Both the position numbers and the translations under genes were made by a program. A stretch of 64,000 nucleotides of DNA from Kurthia populi (GTDB lineage: Bacteria > Bacillota > Bacilli > Bacillales_A > Planococcaceae): positions 40,861 to 104,860 of the forward strand of contig NZ_JBHUOR010000018.1 in assembly GCF_042686175.1 (NCBI RefSeq), in the 5' to 3' direction. Of the stretch, positions 36,586-44,069 are shown one piece after another (the first letter of the stretch is position 1; each line of letters starts with the position of its first letter). The notes below the pieces were generated by a model. It worked only from the letters and a program-made list of their open reading frames with translations. It made no database searches and was not told the DNA's origin.

Positions 36586-37491
36586 GTGAGCGAACAAAAA
36601 ATCGTCGGCATTGAGGAATTTGAAACACGTCGTCGGCATGCACTACGCGACGCGGAGCGTAATGCCTTCGAGAGTCATATACCTGTATCCTACAAACATG
36701 ACATTAAAAATTACCGCGCTTATGTAGATCATACCCGTCAAGCACCTACTGCAGAGAGTATGTATGATTATTTGTACTATTCGATTACAGAGGAAAAAGT
36801 GAAAAAGACGACATTTGAAAAACGATTAGCAGCCATTAAAAAGTTATTAAAAGTAGAGTATGGCATTACATTTTTAAATAATGAAACGTATTTAAAAGAG
36901 ACGGCCTACTTGCGAAGTTTATTTAATAAGGAAGAGTTTGCACGCCAAAAGCAAATTAAAGGGAAAAAACCTGTAGATTCTGCGCAATTGAAAGAGGCCT
37001 TATCGTTACTAGATGTTCGTGGACGTGCGATTTGTCTCGTTAATTTAATTACTGGCAATCGTCCAAATGAAATGGTCGCCTTACAAATGCGCGACTTTGA
37101 TTTAACAAGCCATACCGTTGATGTGTATTTGAAAAAGCAAAAGACATTTAAAACGAAGCGTTTAACGGATGAAGCAATTCAGGCCATAAAGCTCTACATT
37201 CAGGAATATGACTTAAAAACGGATGATTACTTTGTTGGGCAAATCATTGCCAATCAATACGGCAAAAAGTACCGTAGTAAGCATGTTACTGAACGTAGTT
37301 ATTTAAATGATTTGAATAAGTGGACAGGCTTATCCGGCTATAATTTCCGAAAAACTCTCGTAACAGATATGCATGAAAAAGGAGCAGACCTTGCGACAAT
37401 CGCTGAACAAACTGGTCACCGCTCACTTGATACGATATCTAAGCATTACTTATCTGTATCAGATAAAACAATTGATAAATTTTTACCTTAA
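36586..37491 (+). CDS. Tyrosine recombinase-like protein with altered active site
   Basis: About 301 residues with an N-terminal SAM-like domain and a catalytic domain: Arg I in TGNRPNEMVALQMRDF, then LSGYNFRKTLVTDMHEKGAD, TGHRSLDTISKHYLSVS. The HxxR motif is Y-N-F-R: the conserved His is Tyr, while the second Arg, third His and catalytic Tyr remain. Activity may be reduced. The GTG after AAAGGATG is the best start. It is a lone gene between two hairpin repeats. Confidence 0.82.
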   Translation: MSEQKIVGIEEFETRRRHALRDAERNAFESHIPVSYKHDIKNYRAYVDHTRQAPTAESMYDYLYYSITEEKVKKTTFEKRLAAIKKLLKVEYGITFLNNETYLKETAYLRSLFNKEEFARQKQIKGKKPVDSAQLKEALSLLDVRGRAICLVNLITGNRPNEMVALQMRDFDLTSHTVDVYLKKQKTFKTKRLTDEAIQAIKLYIQEYDLKTDDYFVGQIIANQYGKKYRSKHVTERSYLNDLNKWTGLSGYNFRKTLVTDMHEKGADLATIAEQTGHRSLDTISKHYLSVSDKTIDKFLP

Positions 37492-37583
37492 AAAAAGAGG
37501 CTGGGACAAAATATGTCATTTTCCCTTTTTTAGCGTTTGCAACGAAAAACCGGAACCGCACTACAGCGCGATTCCGGTTTTTC
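37492..37583. repeat. Interspersed palindromic repeat, copy 2 (inverted, truncated)
   Basis: AAAAAAGAGGCTGGGACAAA, then TTTAGCGTTTGCAACG and the ACCGGAACCGC/GCGATTCCGGT hairpin. It is in the opposite orientation to copies 1 and 3 and lacks one outer half. Confidence 0.85.
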
Positions 37584-37595
37584 TTTTTCATTTAT

Positions 37596-37964
37596 TTAGT
37601 GTTTTGTAAATTCAACTGTTGCTTCATTTTTCAATGTATTACCGATAATACAACCACGTTCAACCGTGATTAAGAATTTATCCTCATCATATTCAGATGG
37701 GAATGGTGGATAAATAAGTTTTAGATGGAAATGGGTAAAGCGTTTTACACCTGATTCAGAAAGTGTACCCTCTACCTCTGCTGCTAAATCCGCTTCATTA
37801 TAGTCAATGCCATCGCGCTCTAGTACTTCACGCATTGTTTTTACAGCACATGAGGCAAGCGTTGCTTCCACTAAAATTTTAGGATCTGCACCTGGCAAAT
37901 CGTATGTTTTATCACCTGAATTAATTGTAATAACGTCGTTTATCTTTTGAATTTTTGTAGCCAT
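37596..37964 (-). CDS. OsmC family protein
   Basis: A 122-residue protein beginning MATKIQKINDVITINSGDKT. It has the family's first Cys context (EATLASCAVKTMREVLER) and second Cys near GCIIGNTLKNEATVEF. OsmC/Ohr proteins reduce hydroperoxides with these two cysteines; the spacing fits YhfA/OsmC types. ATG 37,964 follows AGGAGGCGATAGA. Confidence 0.85.
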   Translation of the reverse strand: MATKIQKINDVITINSGDKTYDLPGADPKILVEATLASCAVKTMREVLERDGIDYNEADLAAEVEGTLSESGVKRFTHFHLKLIYPPFPSEYDEDKFLITVERGCIIGNTLKNEATVEFTKH

Positions 37965-38092
37965 TCTATCGCCTCCTACTGTCATTTTTCCCTGCATCTT
38001 TTAAACTAAACGTAAAATCATTTAAGTTTTTCTACAAAGTAGTAAATTTTCCATAAAATTTATGATACGCTTTAATAAAGGGAGGCGCTTTT

Positions 38093-38620
38093 ATGAAAAA
38101 ATTAAATCGATTCACGCTCGTATTTGCATTATTGAGCTTTGTGCTATCATTATTTTTATTTATTAAGCCCATCAGTACATTAAAAGTAATTGTTATTACA
38201 TGTGCTGTTATTGCCATCATAAAAGGGGTATTTGATTTATGGAGATACTTCCAAATCAAAAAGAAAACGGGTAGTGGCCCAACATTTCGCTTAATTACAG
38301 GCATCACGATTGGGGCATTAGGTCTGTATTTATGTATTTATCCAACAAGTGGCGTAACGATTATTGGCATTATTTTTGCGATTTGGTTCTTAATTGAAAT
38401 CATTGGCAATTTAATCGAAATACAAGTAATGCGCGCGCAAAAATCATGGTATCTCGTTGCGATGATTTTTAATCTATTATGCTTAGTCGTAGCCGTGCTA
38501 TTACTTATTCGTCCTAGTTATGCGGCGGTTAGTTTAACATTAATGTTTGCATTTTATTTCTTATTCCAAAGTATTGCCCTATTTGTCGGCTATTTTGGTC
38601 TAAAGAAATTAACACATTAA
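38093..38620 (+). CDS. HdeD-like membrane protein (DUF308)
   Basis: A 175-residue protein with six hydrophobic helices in two similar halves, LYLCIYPTSGVTIIGIIFAI and LLLIRPSYAAVSLTLMFAFY, matching DUF308/HdeD. The role in Gram-positives is unknown; in E. coli HdeD is linked to acid stress. A U-tailed hairpin follows at 38,623-38,656. Confidence 0.82.
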   Translation: MKKLNRFTLVFALLSFVLSLFLFIKPISTLKVIVITCAVIAIIKGVFDLWRYFQIKKKTGSGPTFRLITGITIGALGLYLCIYPTSGVTIIGIIFAIWFLIEIIGNLIEIQVMRAQKSWYLVAMIFNLLCLVVAVLLLIRPSYAAVSLTLMFAFYFLFQSIALFVGYFGLKKLTH

Positions 38621-38677
38621 AAAAATAGGGCATCCACTTCAGTGGGGCCCTCTTTTCATATCGTTAGGAGGAAAAAC

Positions 38678-39340
38678 ATGGACATTCAAGAAGTGATTTG
38701 TCAGATTGCTAATATCGATGACACAGTGGCATTTTATGAAGCAATGGGCTTTAAGGTGAGCAAGCAGGCTGCAAGTGCTAGCGTGGAAATTGGCACGAGT
38801 AAGCTAACATTTATTAATGGCCCGGATGCTTATACGTATCATATCGCCTTTAATATCCCGCGAAATGCTTTTCCCGATGCGAAGGAATGGCTGCAGCAAT
38901 TTGTAGAATTAATTGCTGAAGATGGCGAAGATGAAGTGTATTTTGAACGAATTGATGCCTACTCTGTCTATTTTTATGATCCAGCCGGTAATATTATGGA
39001 GCTTATCGCGCGCCGCCAAGAGGTTGAGGACGCGGAATATGAGACCTTTTCATCTGACACTATTTTAGCGATTGGTGAGGTGGGCTTTGTGATGCCACAT
39101 ATTGAGCAGGCACTGCATGTCATGGAAGATTTTCATATTCCTGTACGCGCCGGAAGCACCCCTTCTACGACAATGATTACATTTTACGGAGAAAATGGCT
39201 GCTACATTATTACCGCTCCTGCAGGGCGGAAATGGCTCTTTTCGTCACTTGTCGCCACGCCTTCTCCGATTACGATTCACACGTCGTATGGCACGATTAT
39301 GTATCCGACAAATCTTGCCAAAAATCATCGAGAGACGTAA
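38678..39340 (+). CDS. VOC family (glyoxalase-like) protein
   Basis: About 220 residues: two beta-alpha-beta-beta-beta modules (IDDTVAFYEAMGFKVSKQ and YFYDPAGNIMELIARR), the pattern of VOC metal-binding enzymes. The Glu of NIMELI is a usual metal ligand. The ATG is behind AGGAGGAAAAAC. It is followed 39 bases later by an AraC regulator and could be co-transcribed. Confidence 0.82.
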   Translation: MDIQEVICQIANIDDTVAFYEAMGFKVSKQAASASVEIGTSKLTFINGPDAYTYHIAFNIPRNAFPDAKEWLQQFVELIAEDGEDEVYFERIDAYSVYFYDPAGNIMELIARRQEVEDAEYETFSSDTILAIGEVGFVMPHIEQALHVMEDFHIPVRAGSTPSTTMITFYGENGCYIITAPAGRKWLFSSLVATPSPITIHTSYGTIMYPTNLAKNHRET

Positions 39341-39379
39341 TGCACTTTCTCCTATACTAATTGTAACGAGGTGAACGAA

Positions 39380-40216
39380 ATGAATTTACAAAGGTTTAAT
39401 GACGTTTTGCATTATATTGAGGCGCATATTACAGAAACGATTGCAATAGATGACCTTGCGCGCTGTGCGATGCTCTCACCGTACAATTTGCAAAAGCTTT
39501 TTACGGTGCTAACAGGTATCCCACTTGGTGAATATATTCGCCGCCGCAAGCTTTCTCGCTCATTATTTGAGCTACTTGAGACTAAGCAATCCATCCTTGA
39601 TATTGCCCTACAATACGGCTATGCTGGACCAGATAATTATACGAAGGCCTGCAAAAAGTACTTTGGCTGTACCCCATCTGATATTCGCGCTAAACGTCAA
39701 ACCGTTTCCGCATTTTCGAAGCTCTCGATTCATGTTCAAATTAAAGGAGGAAGTTCAATGAATTATCGTGTCGAACAATTAGATGCCTTTCAAGTAGTCG
39801 GTGTAAAGGAAAGCTATGCGTCGATGGATGAAGGAGTAAAAAAAATCCCAGCCTTTTGGCAGCAGTTCTCTGGTACAGATAAAGAGCAACAGTTATTAAA
39901 GGAAGCCTCAGATGACGCGATGCTAGGGCTGTGTATCCCCACAGAGGATACTGCCTATGATTATGTCATTGGCGTAAAAACCGATAATATCCGATTATCA
40001 TTTGAATCCTGGACAATTCCCGCTTCTAAATGGCTTGTCTTCGAAGCGGTTGGACCGGTCCCAACCGCCATCCAGCAAACCACACGTGAAATTTTTGAAA
40101 GCTTTTTGCCAAGCTCTCAATATGAATTTACACAAGCACCTGACTTTGAACGCTATCCTAACGGGGATGTGACCGCACAGGATTATGTGACAGAGATTTG
40201 GATTCCTGTAAAATAA
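39380..40216 (+). CDS. AraC family regulator with GyrI-like effector domain
   Basis: About 278 residues: an N-terminal double HTH (IAIDDLARCAMLSPYNLQKL, QSILDIALQYGYAGPDNYTK) and a C-terminal GyrI-like ligand domain (MNYRVEQLDAFQVVGVKESY, ending VTEIWIPVK). This is the Rob/SoxS-GyrI architecture of multidrug-responsive activators. Start: ATG 39,380 after CGAGGTGAACGAA. Confidence 0.92.
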   Translation: MNLQRFNDVLHYIEAHITETIAIDDLARCAMLSPYNLQKLFTVLTGIPLGEYIRRRKLSRSLFELLETKQSILDIALQYGYAGPDNYTKACKKYFGCTPSDIRAKRQTVSAFSKLSIHVQIKGGSSMNYRVEQLDAFQVVGVKESYASMDEGVKKIPAFWQQFSGTDKEQQLLKEASDDAMLGLCIPTEDTAYDYVIGVKTDNIRLSFESWTIPASKWLVFEAVGPVPTAIQQTTREIFESFLPSSQYEFTQAPDFERYPNGDVTAQDYVTEIWIPVK

Positions 40217-40229
40217 AACATTTTAGCTA

Positions 40230-40272
40230 TTAAAAACTGCCCCCATATGATTAAGGAGGGCAGTTTTTAATA
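40230..40272. terminator. Bidirectional terminator
   Basis: AAAAACTGCCC pairs with GGGCAGTTTTT around a short loop, between the AraC regulator and a convergent small membrane protein gene. Confidence 0.85.
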
Positions 40273-40503
40273 GAACGTAAACCAAATTCCGATAACTAAA
40301 GAAACGAGCACAAATACCACATATAATGATGGGATATCAAACAATAATCCCACTAAGAATCTGAAAAGAGATTTGACCATTTCTCCTTTCCCTTCCGTTT
40401 TAGCTTCTTTTATGTATTCATTTATTAAAAAAATAATGTTAATTAAGAAAAAGAGAATTAACATCAACCCGATTATTTTCACAGTCTCAAACGCTCCTAG
40501 CAT
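40267..40503 (-). CDS. Small membrane protein
   Basis: A 78-residue protein with two hydrophobic helices (IIGLMLILFFLINIIFLINE and FVLVSLVIGIWFTF) separated by a Lys/Glu loop. The family is unknown. It overlaps the terminator at its 3' end. Confidence 0.55.
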   Translation of the reverse strand: MLGAFETVKIIGLMLILFFLINIIFLINEYIKEAKTEGKGEMVKSLFRFLVGLLFDIPSLYVVFVLVSLVIGIWFTFY

Positions 40504-40615
40504 TTATTGCTTATACTAATATAACATTTAATATAGAAACATTGAAATTATCGCCTAACACCTTCTTAACTTCCGGTGAATTTAGCCGTTATAGTAATTA
40601 GAAGGACGTGAAGCT

Positions 40616-41350
40616 ATGAACCGACGATTTCAGATAATGATGACCCTTGCGTTAGCAAGTGCTCTTACTTTTTCAACACTTACAGTAGATGCCGCAAGCT
40701 ATAAGCTTAGCAGCAATAAACTCGTAAATGCACAAACCGGGAAAACAGCAAAAGGCTATATTACGTATAATAAAAAGCTCTATAAAAATGGAAAGATTTT
40801 TAGTGGTATTTATAGCGATAAGCTATACAAAAACGGCAAAGTCGATAAGAAAAATTATTATGTCACCGGTAGCACACTCTATAAAAATGGGCGCATTGTG
40901 TATTCACTCGTTTTATACAATGGTGTGCTCTATAACAGCTCGATGCGTGCTGTCGGTAAAATCGTTTATGATAATAAACTGTATGTAAATGGAAAAATAA
41001 AAGAAGGCATTGTATTATCCTCTAATAAACAATTATATGAAAATGGTGTATTGAAAAAAGGTTTTGCGATTTATAAGGACCGTATTTATTTTGATGGTTT
41101 ACTTTATGGAGATACGGTTGTCTTTAATAGCCAGCTTTTTATCGAGGGTGATTTAGCAGAAGGTTTGAAGGTATACGATGACCATTTATTTTTAGATGGC
41201 AAGCTCGCACCTGGTTATATGTTGTATAACCCAACAGGTGATCCTGAAAATTTTGAAGCAGAGGTGTTGTATTATAAAGGCTTTATTGTGAAGGGTGAAT
41301 TCGTTTACGAGGGCATGACGTATATCGATGGAAAAATTGTATTACCGTAA
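40616..41350 (+). CDS. Secreted tandem-repeat protein
   Basis: A 244-residue protein with a signal peptide (MNRRFQIMMTLALASALTFS, cleavage near VDAAS) and about nine degenerate repeats of 16-18 residues built on xLYxNGKLxxGxxxYxx: KLYKNGKIFSGIYSD, KLYVNGKIKEGIVL, QLYENGVLKKGFAIY, HLFLDGKLAPGYMLY. The repeats probably form a beta-solenoid or hairpin stack at the cell surface. It has no LPXTG, SLH or other anchor that I can see. Family unknown. Confidence 0.75.
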   Translation: MNRRFQIMMTLALASALTFSTLTVDAASYKLSSNKLVNAQTGKTAKGYITYNKKLYKNGKIFSGIYSDKLYKNGKVDKKNYYVTGSTLYKNGRIVYSLVLYNGVLYNSSMRAVGKIVYDNKLYVNGKIKEGIVLSSNKQLYENGVLKKGFAIYKDRIYFDGLLYGDTVVFNSQLFIEGDLAEGLKVYDDHLFLDGKLAPGYMLYNPTGDPENFEAEVLYYKGFIVKGEFVYEGMTYIDGKIVLP

Positions 41351-41352
41351 TT

Positions 41353-41492
41353 AAAAAGAGGCTTGGACATACGTATAAAAACACCCGTTCATATGAGCAT
41401 AAGAAAAACCGGAATCGCACTGTAGCGCGGTTCCGGTTTTTCGTTGCGAACGCTAAAAAAGGAAAATGACGTGTTTTGTCCCAGCCTCTTTT
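41353..41492. repeat. Interspersed palindromic repeat, copy 3 (complete)
   Basis: About 140 bases with inverted ends (AAAAAGAGGCTTGGACA at left, TGTCCCAGCCTCTTTT at right) and the central ACCGGAATCGC/GCGGTTCCGGT hairpin. It is the only copy here with both ends recognisable. Confidence 0.88.
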
Positions 41493-41498
41493 ATATGT

Positions 41499-41834
41499 TT
41501 AGTTATGAATGCGACGTTCTGCTTCTTCTTCATAATATTCGCGTTGGACAACATTTGCTTGCTCAACTAATGTTGGTAGACGGAAAAAGTCAACAATCCA
41601 CCAAATAATTGCAATTCCTAATGCGACAACGCCGATATCAATTAAGAATGCAAAAAAGAATACCAGTGTTAGCGTTAAAATCGCTAAGCCGCTTCCCATA
41701 TGGTTTAAATAAAATTTATGAACGCCAAAAAGGCCAAAAATCCAACGTTTACGCGCTGTTTTTAAATCACGATAGCCGTCTTCTTTTAATTTTTCTTCAA
41801 CGTATGCCGCACGTTTTTCTTCTACTGTGCTCAT
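41499..41834 (-). CDS. TM2-domain protein
   Basis: A 111-residue protein: an acidic/basic helix, then KRWIFGLFGVHKFYLNHMGS (the GxHxFYL core of TM2) and two hydrophobic helices. TM2 proteins are widespread and their function is unsettled. The C-terminus is Glu-rich. It starts behind AGGAGGATTTTAC. Confidence 0.82.
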   Translation of the reverse strand: MSTVEEKRAAYVEEKLKEDGYRDLKTARKRWIFGLFGVHKFYLNHMGSGLAILTLTLVFFFAFLIDIGVVALGIAIIWWIVDFFRLPTLVEQANVVQREYYEEEAERRIHN

Positions 41835-42120
41835 GTAAAATCCTCCTACATAGTGCTCGTTTTATGTCACTTTCTATTATAGAAGAAAATACGTTTAAAA
41901 ATCGTTAAATTTGAAAGTTTCTTTTACATTTTTATGTACTAGACAAAAAAACATCGCTCTAAGCACATAAATTATCCATAATTACAGATTTTTTCTTTTT
42001 ATATAGACTAGCGAGTAATAATTTTATATAATTTAAATGCTTTATAAATCTTTTTATTGCGTATTTTGTCGAATGATGTCATAATATGAACGCGTGAATC
42101 ATTTAAAGGAGGTCGATTTC

Positions 42121-42546
42121 ATGCGCATTACCATCTTTGAACAAGATTATAGCGATATTAATACGATCCATAACTCAATTGAACGATTAGCAAAATTTAA
42201 AGAATATACAATTTATCAAGTGTTAACAACACGTAAAGTACAATCCATTTTAGATTACCTAGAAAGCTACGTGGCAGACAGTTACTTTATTTCTATTCGC
42301 CCCGATCAGCCCGAAACATTTGATCTAGCAAAACACGTTCGTCAACAGAATCCATCAACCCAAATTGTTTTGATTATAGAAGAGCAAACTGCTGAAATAC
42401 AAGCACTTGCGACGCAAATCGACGCATCCCATGTTATTGAGAAAAATACAAAAGCGACACTACAACGTTATGTTGAGGAAGCTTTTGAGACAAATTACCA
42501 ACAATACATGATTGATTCAGCTATTCTTAAAAAATCAATTTCTTAA
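42121..42546 (+). CDS. Stand-alone receiver-like domain without phosphoacceptor
   Basis: A 141-residue protein shaped like a receiver domain of the AgrA type: MRITIFEQDYSDINTIHNSI, DSYFISIRPDQPETFDLAKH, QIVLIIEE. The site of the conserved Asp in the third strand (usually FLDI) is Ser (FISI). No output domain follows. It may act through protein contacts. The ATG follows AAAGGAGGTCGATTTC. A hairpin terminator is at 42,552-42,594. Confidence 0.65.
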   Translation: MRITIFEQDYSDINTIHNSIERLAKFKEYTIYQVLTTRKVQSILDYLESYVADSYFISIRPDQPETFDLAKHVRQQNPSTQIVLIIEEQTAEIQALATQIDASHVIEKNTKATLQRYVEEAFETNYQQYMIDSAILKKSIS

Positions 42547-42602
42547 ATAAATCAAAAACAGGAGCCGCGTCGATGCAGCTCCTGTTTTTTCAATTAATCA
42601 TT

Positions 42603-43247
42603 CTAGCTTCCAAAGAACTTCTCGCGTTCTTCTTCTGACATATGCTTGCCTGCCTCTTTCATAATAAGCATAACTAAGATAAAGGTAATGACCATAAAAG
42701 CGATATTCATACCCTGCTTCAGTAAAATCCCCTTGTCATAGGCATTCACACCGTATTGTGTAATTAAATAGCCTTGTAATAACGCAGATAAAATTTCTTT
42801 CATAACAATGGATAGCGTGAAAACAACAAATAGTAATTTTACTTTCTTCGTATGGAAAATGGGTAGTATGCGTGCGCGGCGTTCTGGGTCAATCGCAAAT
42901 AAATCAAGTGCCATATAAAGCATTAATGGCTTTTTAATTAAAATGGAAACAAAGTATACGCCTGCTAGTACATATGTATAGTAAACATTATTCCATAATA
43001 GATTCATTGCCGAGCCAGAGAACACCGTAATGAGCATCGTAATAATTAAATCGGCTAAAATAAAGGTCCCGAACACATTCAACTTCTTCTGCTTGCTGAA
43101 CATATATAGGCCATAAACAATACCGATGCCGGCAGAGATGACCATGGCCATATAATCCGTTAAGCCAATTTTGTCGCGCATATGCCAGATAACTAGTGGG
43201 ATGGCTACATAAAACACCAAATCCCATAGTGTGGAATTTTTTTTCAT
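42603..43247 (-). CDS. VC0807-like membrane protein
   Basis: A 214-residue protein with about six hydrophobic helices. LNVFGTFILADLIITMLITV and the ILIKKPLMLYMALDLFA segment fit the VC0807 family of uncharacterised bacterial membrane proteins. It is a lone gene. Confidence 0.65.
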   Translation of the reverse strand: MKKNSTLWDLVFYVAIPLVIWHMRDKIGLTDYMAMVISAGIGIVYGLYMFSKQKKLNVFGTFILADLIITMLITVFSGSAMNLLWNNVYYTYVLAGVYFVSILIKKPLMLYMALDLFAIDPERRARILPIFHTKKVKLLFVVFTLSIVMKEILSALLQGYLITQYGVNAYDKGILLKQGMNIAFMVITFILVMLIMKEAGKHMSEEEREKFFGS

Positions 43248-43598
43248 ATGTATATCGCCCTTCTATTCTATTTTATGTACATACAATACCATACTCATTA
43301 CAAAAAGAGACAAAAAACCTCTAGAATAATCGAGATTACTGCATTTTAAAGAGGATAATGCCATGTTCAATGAATGAACTGACTAGGATTTAAAACTTAT
43401 AAGCTAACTAAAAATAAATGCCATTCGAACTAATGGTACGTTGCCATTTTATACAACAGCCTAAGTTTACTATACATAATCCTCGCCTATTCTAATGAGT
43501 TTTGCGTAAATTCATGCAGTTTCTCGAAAACAATCGCATTTTTTTACAAGGTTCATTATCCTTATAATTAGGATAATTAATTAAAGGGAGTTTTATTT
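43248..43598. promoter_or_regulatory. 351-bp gap with an operator-like inverted repeat
   Basis: No gene is visible between the divergent membrane-protein and thioesterase genes. At 43,555-43,577 the arms ATTATCCT and AGGATAAT flank TATAATT, so the inverted repeat encloses a consensus -10 (43,563-43,568) for the thioesterase gene. Confidence 0.5.
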
Positions 43599-44000
43599 TT
43601 GACAACTCAGATGACGGTTCAACAAGCGTTTGAACATACCGAACTTTGGAATACAATTGGTTTTGAATTTATAAAAGGGGAAAACGGCGAAGCAGAGACA
43701 GCTCTTGATTTCCGCCCGGACCTTACAAATGTTGCCGGCACACTACATGGCGGCATGATGATGACAATGCTTGATAATACAATGGGCATTGCCGCATACA
43801 CATTAGGATTTGATGTCGTGATGACGATTCAAATGGAGACACGATTTATTCGTCCTGTACAAGCTGGTCGCCTACGTGCAACAGCCGTAACGATTGACCG
43901 CACGCGTACAACTGCGATTTTAGAAGGTCGTATTTACAATGAAGATAATGAATTAATCGCCCTTTGTACGTCTACGTTCAAAGGCGTCAATCATAAATAG
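43599..44000 (+). CDS. Hotdog-fold thioesterase (PaaI type)
   Basis: A 133-residue protein with the PaaI-type core NVAGTLHGGMMMTMLDNTMG and ETRFIRPVQAGRLRATA. Asp in the LDN position is the usual catalytic acid. It hydrolyses an acyl-CoA of unknown identity. TTG start eight bases after AAAGGGAG. A palindrome overlaps its promoter. Terminator at 44,023-44,062. Confidence 0.9.
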   Translation: MTTQMTVQQAFEHTELWNTIGFEFIKGENGEAETALDFRPDLTNVAGTLHGGMMMTMLDNTMGIAAYTLGFDVVMTIQMETRFIRPVQAGRLRATAVTIDRTRTTAILEGRIYNEDNELIALCTSTFKGVNHK

Positions 44001-44069
44001 GATAGAACCTATCTCGAAATAAGAAGAAGGAATCGCGCCAAAGCGGATTCCTTCTTTTTTTAAGCCTCT

